This document shows, one piece after another, positions 1-12,700 of a DNA stretch of 64,000 nt. A model generated the notes under the pieces. The model ran no database searches and was not told where the DNA came from. It was given only the letters and a program-made list of their open reading frames with translations. Numbering within the stretch: the first letter of the stretch is position 1; the number at the start of each line of letters is the position of its first letter. This stretch comes from Sindora glabra (lineage: Eukaryota; Streptophyta; Magnoliopsida; Fabales; Fabaceae), in assembly GCA_020226215.1 (NCBI GenBank), contig CM035232.1, forward strand, positions 76,626,130 through 76,690,129. The letters are read 5' to 3'. A program made the position numbers and the translations under genes.

Positions 1-1859
1 ATCTCCTAGCCTTTGATATTGATTTATGTGCACAATAAAATCGATCCTTTTAGCATATGCATTGTAAAATCAATAAGTCATGAACCTCATCTACAATCAT
101 CATCTACAATCGATCCTTATTATTTCATTGTAATATCATAATCATCATCTTTACTATTTGAGGACTTTGTATCAAGAAAGTCATGAACCTCATCTACAAA
201 ATATGTGTGAAATACACATGAAGTAATCATAGAATAAAATTTAACTAGTTTTTAAAAATAGAATCATAAATTTTATAGTTTTAACACCTTACTTTACCAA
301 TAGCAACTTTTACTAAAACTAGCTTAGTTTTGAAGCATATTCTAATGGCAATTATATAAACATTATAGAACATTAGTATGAAAAATAAGAATAAAAGGAT
401 ACCTATAAGTGATTCTTACTCTTCTCCCATATCCAAATTTTATGAAATTGAATTTCTTGAAAGCATTAAAATTTAGTAAGATTAACAACTGATGTTGATA
501 TACTTTGTAAATTAGGTGAAAATAACAAAAAGAAAACAAAATTTATTAAAATAAAATATTATGATAATGCTCTGCTAAAATAGAAAAGAAGTAATCCTAA
601 TTTTTTTAAACACTATACTTTGTGACTTTTTAATCAAGCAATAATAAGGAAAAAGATGAAACCATGAATTTAGATTTAAGCTCACAAGACTTTGAGAATT
701 AATAGAAAGATTGTGCTTTCATAATGACATTAAAATGAAATTACAATAAAAAAAACAATTCATATTTCTTACTTGTGTTACTAGGTAGCAAATATATGAT
801 GATTCCACATTCTTATTAAATAACACAAAAGAAAACCAATGTTTTCAATGGAAAATGATGCACTTATGAAATAGTACCATGGAGATTGTAAACTTCAACC
901 TCATGTGAATGACTTTCCCATAAAACTTGATGGCCTATGAACTCCCAAATCATTTCCGTATTTAGCCAAAAAGGATTTTGGCAATAAATTTGGCTATTGG
1001 GAGTTGATTTTGTGGCATGATTAAAACTAAAATTAGAAGAGGATGATGTTTCCTTATATAAGGATAATGATGTTAAAGGAAAAAAGAATGACTAGGTAGG
1101 ATTATTGATATAAAGAATTAAAATATAGATGGCAAAAACTTAATGGAGGTAGCACTAAGATTTCTCTCTTTTTCTAAGACCAAAAAATTTTCCCCCAATT
1201 AATGAGCCCAAAAATGAAATTAATACTCTATTTGGTATAAGGAAAAATTAGGGGGAAAGAAATTGAGCAGGGGAAAATTGGTATAACTTTCGAGATTTGT
1301 GGATAATATTGGTTTAAATTTATTTTTAGGATTAAAGAATTTTGGAATATTAAAATAATATTGATGATATTTTTCAAAGAATGTTTATTTTTGTATGGTC
1401 ATCCTTAATTCAAGATTAGATTAAAGTAATTGTACAATATATTTTCATAAGTTTGGAATAATTTTAGTATTTATGGATACAAGGACTTATGAAATAAATC
1501 ATTTATATTTTGACAAATTATTTTAAGAGAATTTTCTCAATTTGAAAATAGTAATTGTGAGCATAAAGAATTATAAAATTCATTATTTGTATTTAATGAA
1601 TTTTTTTAGAATTATCAGAATTTGAGATAATTATTTTTAGGAATTTTAAGTTTATTAGATTATTATAAATATATGTAAGTTTTAGAGAAGAACTGAAAAT
1701 AATTGAAGATTTGCTTAATGAAAATAAGTTTTCAAAAATTATTGGCTAGGATCTAGAAAAAGGAAGTTAGGTATTTGAGAGGAATGATTAAGATTCTATA
1801 TGTAAAATTAGTAGTGTACTTCAACCACATGAAATAAAAATCTTTAGCTTATTTTTTTA
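1..1859. other. AT-rich stretch, no gene recognised
   Basis: I see no coding exon, RNA gene or clear repeat boundary. The sequence is strongly A/T-rich with many short homopolymer runs. A TATA-like CCTTATATAAGG occurs near 1051. It may be the upstream part of the LTR-like sequence that follows, but I could not identify a left edge or a target duplication. Confidence 0.4.
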
Positions 1860-4576
1860 TATATTTTTCCTCCATTTTTTTAGTAATTTCCCTAACTTTT
1901 CTTGAAGGTTATGTCACTTTTTTAGCCTCTCTCTCTCTATCTTCTTCTCCACCACCTCTCCCTTCTTCCCTCGTTTCTTTCCCTTTCCTTTATACCTCCT
2001 CCTTTCCTTCGACTTTCTCTTTTAGCATTTGTTATTATAGTATCCATTTCATGTACGTCACAACCATCACCTGGGTTGCTATTCGTGCATGAAGGGAAGC
2101 TGTGATACACGAATGGAGAAAAGGAGCAGCACGTTCTTTGAGTAACTTTCCTTCAATCTCCGAGTTCACACTGTTATGCATAGCTTTGTTTAGCAAGATT
2201 TCTCCACTTCTTTAGCAACTGAAGTCTACGAAGAATAGTAGGTTAGAGCTGGAATAGTGGCATAGGGCAAATTGGGAACTTCTTTATTTTTGGCAATTCT
2301 AATGTCGATGAGTTGCTAGTGGCTATTCCAAGATGCAATAAAGAGTATTATGTTGTTAACTTTTGTGGTTCTTTACTGTTGTGAGTTTATCTAAGAAAAG
2401 CCTATTAATGTGTTTTGAGAAAAATGATAATATGTGTTATGAAATGCTAAAATAGAATGATTAAAACATATTGAATACTTTATTTCATTATTTTAGGTAG
2501 ATTTGCATATAAACTAGGAAACTTGTTTAATAAGTATTTGAAATACATGAAGGGGGTTGTCAAAATAGGTGTTTATGATATAAAATGTTTGAATACTATA
2601 TACTTGGGGTATCTTCCATATGTTATATTTCAATATTCTACAAAAATGAGCATGATTTGGAAAGATTCATTTTATGTCTATTTAAACACTTGATGATGGC
2701 CTTAAGTAAATTAGAACAAGTGTATGACTAACTTAAGCGGAATGATAGGAATAGTCAATATTTCCAATGGTTCAAAATGAAAAGGGCAAAATCCCAAATA
2801 TATGAAATATAAGCTTTTGAGATACTTCGATGTTATGGTACATTCCTAATTTTATATGTCAATCTTAGCAAATAAGTAAAGTATAATTAGAGATTCTAAG
2901 ATACAGGGATCCAATATCTAGATTGCATCTTTATCATAATAGTTAGTATTTAAGTGTTTAGGGTTAATTCTAAAACTTACTTAAAACGTGGTATTTGGTA
3001 GCACAAATCTATATTAGAAAATACAAGAAAATGGCAATAAGAAATACTAATATTACTATGTTTTGACATGCAAATCGAATTCATAATATCTATAAAGAAG
3101 ATAAATAGTATTCTCATATTCATGCATTAGGTAAGAGAAGGACAAAATGAATTGCTTTGAGCTCTTACAGCGAGCGTGATCTACTAGGTAAATATATATA
3201 TCTCATCACTAAATTATATTCTTCCTATTATTGTGTAGATTTTATATTCATAAATATATATTCATGTGTAAATTTAGTTTCATGGTATATGTACAATTAG
3301 TTGTTTAAGGGAATATTAATTGATCAGAGTGCGCAGCAAAAGCCTGATAATGTCATAAGTTACTAACTGATTAATTATGATAGAATTATAATGGATTGTA
3401 TTGTAATTGTATTATATGCTTTGATTGCTTGCAATTATTGAATGGTTGACTATGTGGGTTTATACTAGATCGATTGATATGAATAAAATGAAATTCTAGC
3501 AAATTACTACATTGTGAATCGAGCCTTATGAGGTATTAGAAAGTTGTGAACTATGCTAGAGCAATGTCATCAGATATTATGATTTGTGATGAAAGAATGA
3601 TGTGAGAACTGGATGAGAAATTCTTGGCAAATTATATGAGAAGGATATAAGTTTAATTCGAAAGCTAGATGGGAAATTTTTAGTGAATAGTTGAGCAAAG
3701 TATAGACTTGATCTAGAAATCAAAAGGGGACTACATATATGATTACTATGACTAAATATGTGAATAAATATGATATAAAAACTTTGCTTGTTATTGGCTA
3801 TCACTATCTAACATGAGTGTAAGGGCATAATGTGATTGTGATGATTTATGTATATTTCGATTTTAAGGGTTGTTTGTGATTGTGTAGTTTACCTAAAATG
3901 GGTAGTGCATGATGTGATAATAATGTTATGTATTATTAGATAGTTGTACTTGTCATGAGTCATGTGCAGGAGAACTTACTCCAAGATTTAGTTTCATAGG
4001 TTTTAGAATGTCGAGAAATAGGTTTATTAATAGTTTTAATTTATCACATGTTTAACCTACAATTATCATATGTAAAATTGATTTCTTGTAAAATAATGGT
4101 TGATATATGCTTATTGAGTTCTTCTAACTTGTTTTGTTGTATTTCCAATGTTTTTAGGTTAAGACTTGAGCTGATTGCATTCATGGAGACTCAAGACCGC
4201 CTTAGTAGAGAAATTTGATAGTTGGGATCCCCTTTGAATTAGATTAAAATTAGAATTAGAAATGACATTGATTCAATATTTCATGTGTTGAATTGTTTAT
4301 CAGTGTATGAGTTTGAAATTCTGTTCTATTATATGAATGTTAATTTTTGTTGTATTTGGAATAAATATAAGTTTTAACTTATCAAGCGTGTAGCCCTTGG
4401 GAAGTGTCCAAAAACAGGGCGGATTCTATTTATTTTTCCATAAAATTTTAAAGTAAAATTTTAAGTCCCCTTGAGATTTGGAAACTTTCATTGGATCGAA
4501 AGAGTGAAAAATTATTGAGATTTGTGAAAATCGGTAATGAGATTCACATTGGTCATGATTGGGACAAGTCATGACA
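1860..4576 (+). mobile_element. Probable decayed Ty3/gypsy LTR (right end about 4576)
   Basis: A pyrimidine-rich leader-like tract (about 1920-2035, CT repeats) follows a T/A-rich TATA-like stretch, as in many plant gypsy LTRs. Near the right end are phrases typical of such LTRs: a 'gactcaagaccgcc...ttgggatcccc' block (4188-4235) and 'gggaagtgtccaaaaacagg' (about 4399-4418). The sequence then reaches a CATGACA end at 4570-4576, matching the usual gypsy LTR terminus. No gag/pol is attached, and no left edge or 5-bp duplication was found. The call is inference from sequence style. Confidence 0.35.
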
Positions 4577-4664
4577 TTAGCGATCTTAATTACAGTTGCC
4601 GCTAGAGCCTTCATTTGAAGCTAAAACATAGTCGATCAAAGTCAAGAACATCCTTTGTTGCTGT

Positions 4665-4904
4665 AATAACATTTAGGGAATCACGAAGCCTACAATTTGT
4701 AGATTGGCGAGAAGAGGTGGTGTTGAGAGGATTAATGGATTGATCTATGAAGAGACTAGAGGCATTCTTAAGATTTTCTTGGAAAATGTGATTCACGATG
4801 GTGTTACTTACACAGAGCATGCTAGGAGGAAGATTGTCACAACCATGGATGTTGTTTATGCTTTCAAGAGGCAGGGTAGGACCTTGTATAGCTTTGGTAG
4901 TTGA
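4665..4904 (+). pseudogene. Histone H4 pseudogene
   Basis: Translation from 4665 aligns to plant histone H4 from the DNIQGITKPAI region to the C-terminus. Recognisable segments are GITKP, RLARRGGV, GLIYEETRG, LKIFLENV, VTYTEHARRK, MDVVY and KRQGRTLY-FG, then a TGA. The alignment has an in-frame TAG at 4674-4676 where H4 has Gln. It also has several changes at positions that are nearly invariant in H4 (for example GRTLYGFGG becomes GRTLYSFGS). Upstream of 4665, homology to the basic N-terminal tail is only faint and frameshifted (a one-base loss within about 4652-4665). No ATG or intact tail remains. Plant H4 genes lack introns, so a retrocopy and a decayed gene copy cannot be told apart; no poly(A) tract or target duplication was seen. 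Not expected to make H4. Confidence 0.85.
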
Positions 4905-6540
4905 TGGATTTCTGATGTCTTCTTATGACTTTTGGAAGGTTATGATCTAATGGAAGAATTTGTGTTCAGGTGGGAAGGTGGAAAAACTTCTATTGTAGGT
5001 GGCTATTTTACTTCATAGCATGTATGAATCTAGCAAATATGTAGAACTTGAAGGATCTATATGCTTAAGAATATGTCTTTTGAAGTTTAAATCCATCCTC
5101 ATTGTGGCTAAATATATGTATTTTCTTTGAAATCACTTATACTAATAATTTTAAGGCCAGTGTTGATTGTTAATCAAACTGATATTCCTCTTTTCGGGAT
5201 TACTTAAATTTATCAATCAAGTCTAAATCAAATTTAGTAGATTATAGATTGGCACTAAGGCCTTGTTTGTATAATTAGTTTGGGGGAAGGTATTTTTCAT
5301 TATGATTTTAGATCTAGATATCATTTTTCTCATGCCTAATATAAAAAGTAATTTATAAATATCTTAATGTAAAATATACACATCAATCATCATTTTTTAG
5401 GAAAAAAGAAGAAAAATTATCAATCATCACTTTGATATAGAAAGATCTAAACTATAATTAAATATAATTAGGTTGCTATAATATTAATCATAATCACCCC
5501 TTCCTCCATCTTTTGCTCTTTTATTTGTCATTTTACAAAATTTTTTTATTTTTATTTATCTATTATTTTATAAAATTAAAAATATATTAATTGTCATTTT
5601 TTTAAAATTGTGTTATTATTATTTTGATAAATACTCAATAATTTTATATATCTATTTAGTGAACTAGCAATTAGTAAATTACAACTCTTTGTATATTAAA
5701 AGAGAATAAATGCAGCAATTGTTTCACTTGAGTTACTAAACAAGTTTTCTTGATTTGTTGAATGATTTAAAACTAATTATTATCAAAGTACGATGGAGCA
5801 CCGAAAGACGCAAGTAGGTTACATGACAAGTAGCACAATATATGCTCTTTCATAAGCTTGATGTCTTTACAACATTTTTTTTTTTGGTTAAAAGACACTT
5901 TTTTTCAGGAAAGTAATTAATATGCAATGGATGATGGCTTCTTTCTAATTTTAGGAGGCTTGTGAAATTGTGTTGCATTCCCCTTCTTCATAAGAAAGAA
6001 ATAGTGCCTAGTGTTTATTATTTTTCCTAAGCATTACATACTCTTTCGTTGTAGAAGGTTAGATGTTTGAGAGATAAGTCATTGGCCTTACATGGTTAAA
6101 AAAAAAAGAAAAAAATAACAAAAAAAGAGTTATATAAAAAAATAAGAAAGAAGAAAATAATTTTTCTCTACTTATTTAAATAGAGATATAAGAGAAAATT
6201 AAATTAAATTCAATTAAATGATAATTTGACCCTTTAAATTAATAAATTAATTTTTAAGCAAATTTTATCATTAATTAATTATATATAATTTTCATTTATG
6301 AAATAATTACTCAATAAATTCGGTGAATTTATTTTATAACTATCTTTATATTTCATATATTAAAGACATTATGATCATTTTACCTCATTACATTTTTTTC
6401 TTCCTAATTTTCTCCTCTATTAAACAAAAGAAAATTTCTTTTCCTCCATTTTCTTTTCCTCTCATTTTCTCTTATAATAAATAATATAAAAAAAATCTTT
6501 TCTCATTCAATTTCTTTTTCCTCTGGCTTGGCGTAATTCA
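4905..6540. other. Intergenic, no gene recognised
   Basis: AT-rich, with A/T homopolymers (for example about 5877-5886 and 6100-6140). A 'ggccttgtttgtataattag' phrase at about 5260 resembles one end of a plant MITE, but no matching inverted end or target duplication was found. Nothing coding was recognised. Confidence 0.5.
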
Positions 6541-6776
6541 CGGTTCCTAGAACGACGTCGTTTATAGGGCGCGGCTTCCACAATCGATAGCCCAATCTCA
6601 CTTGTCGACCTCTGATTACGGGCAAACATGAGCTGAGCATGCTCGCTACCCCTCTCTCGTCTCGCAGCGTGTACGTCTGCCCTGTGCTTGGTTGCGAAGA
6701 GTATAATCATCATTAGTTAAATAAACCCAGTTCCTAAGATTAGAGGAAGAGACCATTTTTGTTTGTTTGGCTGAAC
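6541..6776 (+). promoter_or_regulatory. Likely promoter/5' UTR of the glucosidase II beta gene, with a perfect ACGT-core palindrome
   Basis: The 236 bases before the start codon are clearly more GC-rich than the flanking DNA. They contain the 10-bp perfect palindrome ACGACGTCGT at 6552-6561. GACGTC is the classical core bound by plant bZIP factors (established knowledge). ER-stress bZIPs recognise ACGT-core sites, so control by the unfolded-protein response is possible, but that is inference. No canonical CCAAT-N9-CCACG ERSE was seen. The TTTATAGGG just after the palindrome (about 6561) is only a weak TATA candidate, and the transcription start is unknown. Confidence 0.5.
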
Positions 6777-9700
6777 ATGAAGCTGGGAATTGTGCTTTCG
6801 TTTTACCCGTTACTTGTAACTCTGCTATTACTTAGATCTGCTTCTTCTTCTTCTTCTTCACTCAAAAATCTATTTCTGGGAATTCCTCCTAAAGGTTGAA
6901 CTTCATGGCAATTAACAGTATTTATTTTGTTGGTAATTTTGTGATCGTAACTAAATAAGCATTTTCGAATTTTGAATAACAGATGAGAAGTACTACAGTT
7001 CGTCCGATTTAATAAAATGCAAGGATGGATCCAAGAAATTTACCAAGGCCCAGCTCAATGACGACTTCTGCGACTGCCCGGATGGCACCGATGAGCCTGG
7101 TTTCTCCTGTTTCTCCCGCTTTTGTCAAATTTTAATTTTAATTTTAATTTTTATCCAAAACATTGTATTAATTTGCGTTTCTCTCAATCTCAATTATAGT
7201 ACTTAAATGTAATGTTGAATCGTGAGTTCTTCATGAAATTACTTAGAACTTCCATTGCAGGTACGTCAGCGTGTCCTGGGGGGAAATTCTTTTGTCGGAA
7301 TGCAGGGCATGCCCCCCTTATTCTTTTTTCATCTAGAGTAAATGATGGGATATGTGGTAAGTTAAATTTCTATGCAATGCCATTCCTTCCAGTTATTTTA
7401 TTGAATCGTTATTAGAGTTTCCTACAAATTCCTTTTTGTGATTATTCTTATCCATCTGATTCATAAAAAAGATATCTAGAAAAGTTGTCATTATAATTCA
7501 CCAAGCTATTTAAATCTATAAATAACTTGGCTTAATAATTAGTGGCACTTGAAGACGGAAACTATCAAGGCATGTGGTTTTCCACTAATGATTCTTGTTC
7601 CTTTAATCAGAAATGAATTCTTCTTGCAGGTTCCTTTTTCCATGTGTGTGTTGCTCCTGTATTGGTCGGACAGCCTGTGTGATTATTGATTAATCCAGAA
7701 TATCTTGCACGAACACCCTTCTTCAAAAAGATGACCTAACCCATAAATTAACAAATATATGTGAACAAGGTCAATACATACAGATTTGACAGGAAAATTG
7801 ATTCTACATACATTGCCTGTGTTATTTTGATTGGTAATTGTAAGTTTATAGCATGGATATATGTCAAGAGATGCCGATGGAAGAAAGGTGGAACTTGATT
7901 TAGATTCAAATTCTTTTCTAAGCTGTTGAAACATCATCTTAAAAGGCTGTTGCTTGTGCACATCCACTAAGCTTCTGTTTTATTAAAAAGTTTGAGATAG
8001 TAGACGCCCATTTCATAAAGTTGAAAGAAATAATGATTGATATTCATTTACAGGATTCTTCTTGGGGTCCTTTATAGAACTTTGTGAAATGTGCAGTGAT
8101 ATGATTTTCCTGCGATTGATATATAGATTGCTGTGATGGAAGTGATGAATATGATGGTAAAGTAAAATGCCCAAATATTTGCTGGGAGGCTGGGAAAGTT
8201 GCTCGAGATAAACTGAAAAAGAAAATTGCCACATATCAAGAGGGAGTCACATTGCGGAGGCAAGAAGTTGAACAAGCAAAAGTAGCTCAGATGAAAGATG
8301 AGGCAGAACTTTCGAAACTCAAAAAAGAAGAAAGTTTGCTGAAGGAAATTGTCCAACAGCTAAAGGGTATCACTCACCTCTTCTGTCCTTTTCTGTTTTA
8401 GCTCATATATAAGCCAAATCTGATCCTTATACTGTGGTTCTTCTATATGGTGTTGAAAAGATGGATATGAACAAATGTAGTCTTGATCTCAAGTAATATA
8501 TGTCACTTTAGATTTTTGGTTAACAAAGTTTATCATGATGAAAATGGTCATCCTTGAGTAGAAAAAATGGAAAGACAATGTGTGAGAAGTCTTTTCTCAA
8601 TTCTAGTTTAGTATTAATTAAAGAGTACTATAATTTTATAGGCATTTTTGGCAATGAAAAGTGCAGGTGTTATTGGTATTGGTAGATTTGGTTAAGGATG
8701 CTGCAATGGTTGTATCATTATGCTTAGCTCAAAGTGTATAGAGGCCTCTATCAATTTAAAAACAGCAAACATGGGCTCGACCTGTTGCTTTTGTTGAGGC
8801 CAGATGGGGACATATTTGTTTGGCAGTTGATGTATTTGTCTTTTCTTTTCTTATTTTTTTTTATAGGGTGTGGTGAGGGTCTTTTGCCATACTTCTCCAA
8901 AAGTAGACAAGATAAAACTTGTTTGGCTGAATTGATTGTAGACTTAGAGCTATATTGTAAAGCTTATGGAAATTTTTCTTTGGCTAACAACTTTTGGATG
9001 ACTAAGTCTCCTTCAAAGGTTCGGACTTTTACAAGGACTGTTTATCAATAAAAATGACAATGATGATCTATTGTTGGTGCTATGTCCCCATAAAGCTTTA
9101 TCTCTTGAAAAGTTTGCATCATTTGCTTTCTTACTCTTTCACTATCTGTGATCAATGTTTACTTAACATTTGATTATCTTAGGTCAATAGTACGTGCCAG
9201 GATTCATGGTATCAAAGTGTTTAACACATTCACTTAAGATGGTTGTTTGGTGGTATAAATGAAATAAATTGCTCTTTACCTCTCTAGCTCATTTCCCTTA
9301 CAGAGCGTAAGGAAAAAATAGAAAAGGAAGAGGAAAAGGAGCGTCTGTGGAAGGAAGAAGAAGAGAAGCTGAAAAACAACATCGAGAAGGAAGCTAATGA
9401 AGAGAAAGTTAAAGCTGATGAAAAGGATATTGAGCATAGAAATGAAGTTGGGAAGCTATCTGATGGTGAAGACAATGTTGTGGGAAGTAATCATGATAAA
9501 ATTGGAACTCTGGATTATTCTTCTGGGGATAAGGTTTGTGTGTGGTGCCTTTATGGTGCCACAACTTGATATTACATTGAGAGTTTTTCTATTCTGAAGA
9601 TTTATATTCTACTTTTCAACTCATAATCATTTTTTACGATGTTAATTTAGGGAGGCACTACTTGTGATTTTCTTGATCATATGTCACATCCTCAAAATCC

Positions 9701-12700
9701 TTCGTTGTCTAAATGTTTACAATGGAAATATGTTATCATGTTTCTTATTGTAATGGTAATCATCCTCTTGAATTTAGAAAGAAAATAAGATAAGATGCTG
9801 AATGATTGTGGAAGGTTGGAACTAATTATGTTGGAAATTGTCTCCACAATGCTCTATTTTTATAGGACTAAATTAGAGGACTATTATATCTAGTTCCTAA
9901 AATTCAGCTAGATAAAATCCCTAATAATGGTATGTTATCCTCAATTTTCAAGGCCACATTTCCTATATTCAACAATCATATTAGCACCCGATCTAATAAC
10001 TTCCACACCCATATCTAACAAAGGATGAAATATTCCATACTCATGCTCAATTGAAGCTAACTAAATTTAAGGTTTGGAATAATAGAAAGTAAATTGAACA
10101 TAGAACATGTTTAACTTCAAAAGACTTTTAGTGAGTAGCAAAAGGCTAACACTCCCCCTAGGCACAAAAATATGCTAAACCATCTTGGGTTGACATAGCA
10201 TGGAGAAGTTATCAACTAGCTAGCTTGGAGCTGTTTCTTCAACCTTTTCTCAGCTGGTCAAAAAATGAGTTGAATTCAAAGAATTGTTGTGAATGGCTTG
10301 ATCAAATCATCTCAACCTTGGGTTCTTTATATAGTAATAAATACAATTAATATCTTCAATACAATGCTAGTCAATATCCTTAAGAATATGCTAATCACTA
10401 ACTAATTACAGGCTACCAACAATTAGGCCTATCACTAATTTCTAAGTATTAGCTGATATTTATAATATATTTAATACTATTCAACACTCCCTTCAAGCAA
10501 GAGCGTATATATCATATGCACTAAACTTGCCAATTGATCATTAGAGCTAGTGAATGTAGACACAATATATCCTGATAGAGTCTTTTCTCTAACAAAATGG
10601 TAATCAATCTCTACATGTATGCTCCTTTCATGGAAGATTGGATTAGATGTTGTGAGCAAAGTTGCATGATTATCACAAATGAGTTTTATGGGCTTGATTT
10701 CATAGAATTGTAGCTCCATGAGTAGCTGTTTCAGCCATTGTTATTGAACTGAGAATCGTATCGTGAATTGAAAAATCAATTTTGAGTATCATAAATTGTA
10801 TTGAATCGTGAATCGGTAAGATTTACAAAATAATATAAATATAATATGATTTATGTTATGTATATATAAATAATAAAAAAATCATATATTTAAATAAAAA
10901 TGTTATTTCTCTAGTAATATAAACTCAAAAAAAATTATGAATAAACAATTTTAAAAGGTAAGAAGTATTAATTTATATTAGAATATTAAGGATTAGAATT
11001 AAAATTAGGATAGAGTAGAATGTCATCATGATGGAACTTCAAGATTTATTTATAATAATAAAGAAAAACTTAAAGATAGAAAATAAAATAAAAATGAAGT
11101 TTGAAAAGAAGATGATATTTTGATAAAGCTGATATGAGAGTGTTTTCGCCCCCATCTCTATTTCACTCTTTTTGTGAACAACCCACACATCAGTTCGCTC
11201 CATGTCCCCCCCCTCTCTCTCTCTCTCGCACACTGGAGTAGCCCATCTCTATTGTCCTTGTTGCTGTATCTACTTTAACATCCATGTGTAGAGGAGCAAA
11301 TTGAATGGAGTTTGATCCTGATCTCCTAGAAATTCTGCCACTTTTGTCTGACTAATTTTGGCACTATATCTCTACCTTGCTCCTCTGTTTTATGCATTTG
11401 GGTCGCAGGAATTCGACCCAATTCTGTTGTGACCAAGACACGCATTTGATTGGAACCTAGTGCAGAATCGACCGATATGAAATTTTGAATTGTTGGAATC
11501 GACCGATACACACGATTCCAAACCGATTCACACGATTCATAGTGTGATTCAAGTGCATAAATGATTCTTTGCATGATTCAAATCGATTTGGTAATGGATC
11601 GAATTGAATCGTGCGATTTGAATTATGAATCACACGATTCCGACTACCATGGTTTCAGCCATATCAACTCATAGGTAGCTACAGTTATAGCATGATATTC
11701 AATTCCTGCACTTGACTTTGACAACTACTATTTGCTCTTTACTTTTCCAAGGAACCAAATTTTGTCTAATAGGAACACAATATTTTGAGGTGGAACATTT
11801 ATCAACTAGAGATCTAATCCAATCAAAATCTATCTATCCAACAATTTGAGTATTTCCATTGTTTTCATACAATAATCCTTTTCTAGATGCTTTCTTGATG
11901 TATCTGACTATCTGGATTATTGCATCCCAATGATCATTACAAGGAGCACTCAAAAGCTGATTAACAATGTTAATTGCAAAAGAAATGTTAGGTTTGGTAA
12001 CTATAAGGTAATTCAATTGTCCAAGTAGTCTTCAATACCTTCCTGGGTCGAAATACAACTCCCTTTGATTTGGTAGAAGCTTCACATTTGAATCCATCAG
12101 AGAATCCACAAGTTTATAATCCATCATACCCGTTTCTTTATAAGATGTTGTCATGATCCTAAGCCAATCGTGACTAGTGTAGAACTCACCATCTAGTTTC
12201 CACTAGTCTATTTCCATCTATTTATTATAATCTTGATTATTTAACTAAAAGGTGTAGTAATGAAAGAAGATAATCTTTGAAAAGAAAGGACATTACATTC
12301 ATTAACAAAATGATGTTTACAAAAGAAAAGAAAGTTAAGTTTTCTTATAATACCACTTAACTGAGGATAAGCCAATCTAATTCTAGAGGATTTGGTTTGT
12401 AATTGAGGATAAGCCAATCTAATTCTAAAGGATTTGGTTTGTAATTTCTCTACCCTTTGCCTATATATAATAAGTCCCAAAAATAATTCTATCTATCAAA
12501 TGGTTATGCCAACAAAACTATCCTGAAGGAGCTTCCAACGGATTTAGCTTTAAAGAGATGGTGGTGGAAGCTCGATTTGTGTATTTGCAAAATTAAACAC
12601 AGGAGAGTGAGTTTGGAGTTTAGTATAAATAGTCAAATAATGCATCAACTTATCTTCCAAACTGTTCTCCTGAAAGCTTAACACACAAACATTTAGGTTT

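Noticed and set aside
5255..5750. Possible MITE starting GGCCTTGTTTGTATAATTAG
   Set aside because: The only candidate partner (TTACTAAACAAG near 5735) pairs poorly and no flanking duplication is visible.
6507..6713. 68-codon minus-strand frame over the promoter
   Set aside because: It lies in the GC-rich promoter/5' region of the plus-strand gene. It has an arginine-rich, unrecognisable translation and no splice or homology support.
8072..8356. 94-codon minus-strand frame
   Set aside because: It is the antisense shadow of exon 4 (coiled-coil region) of the glucosidase II beta gene.
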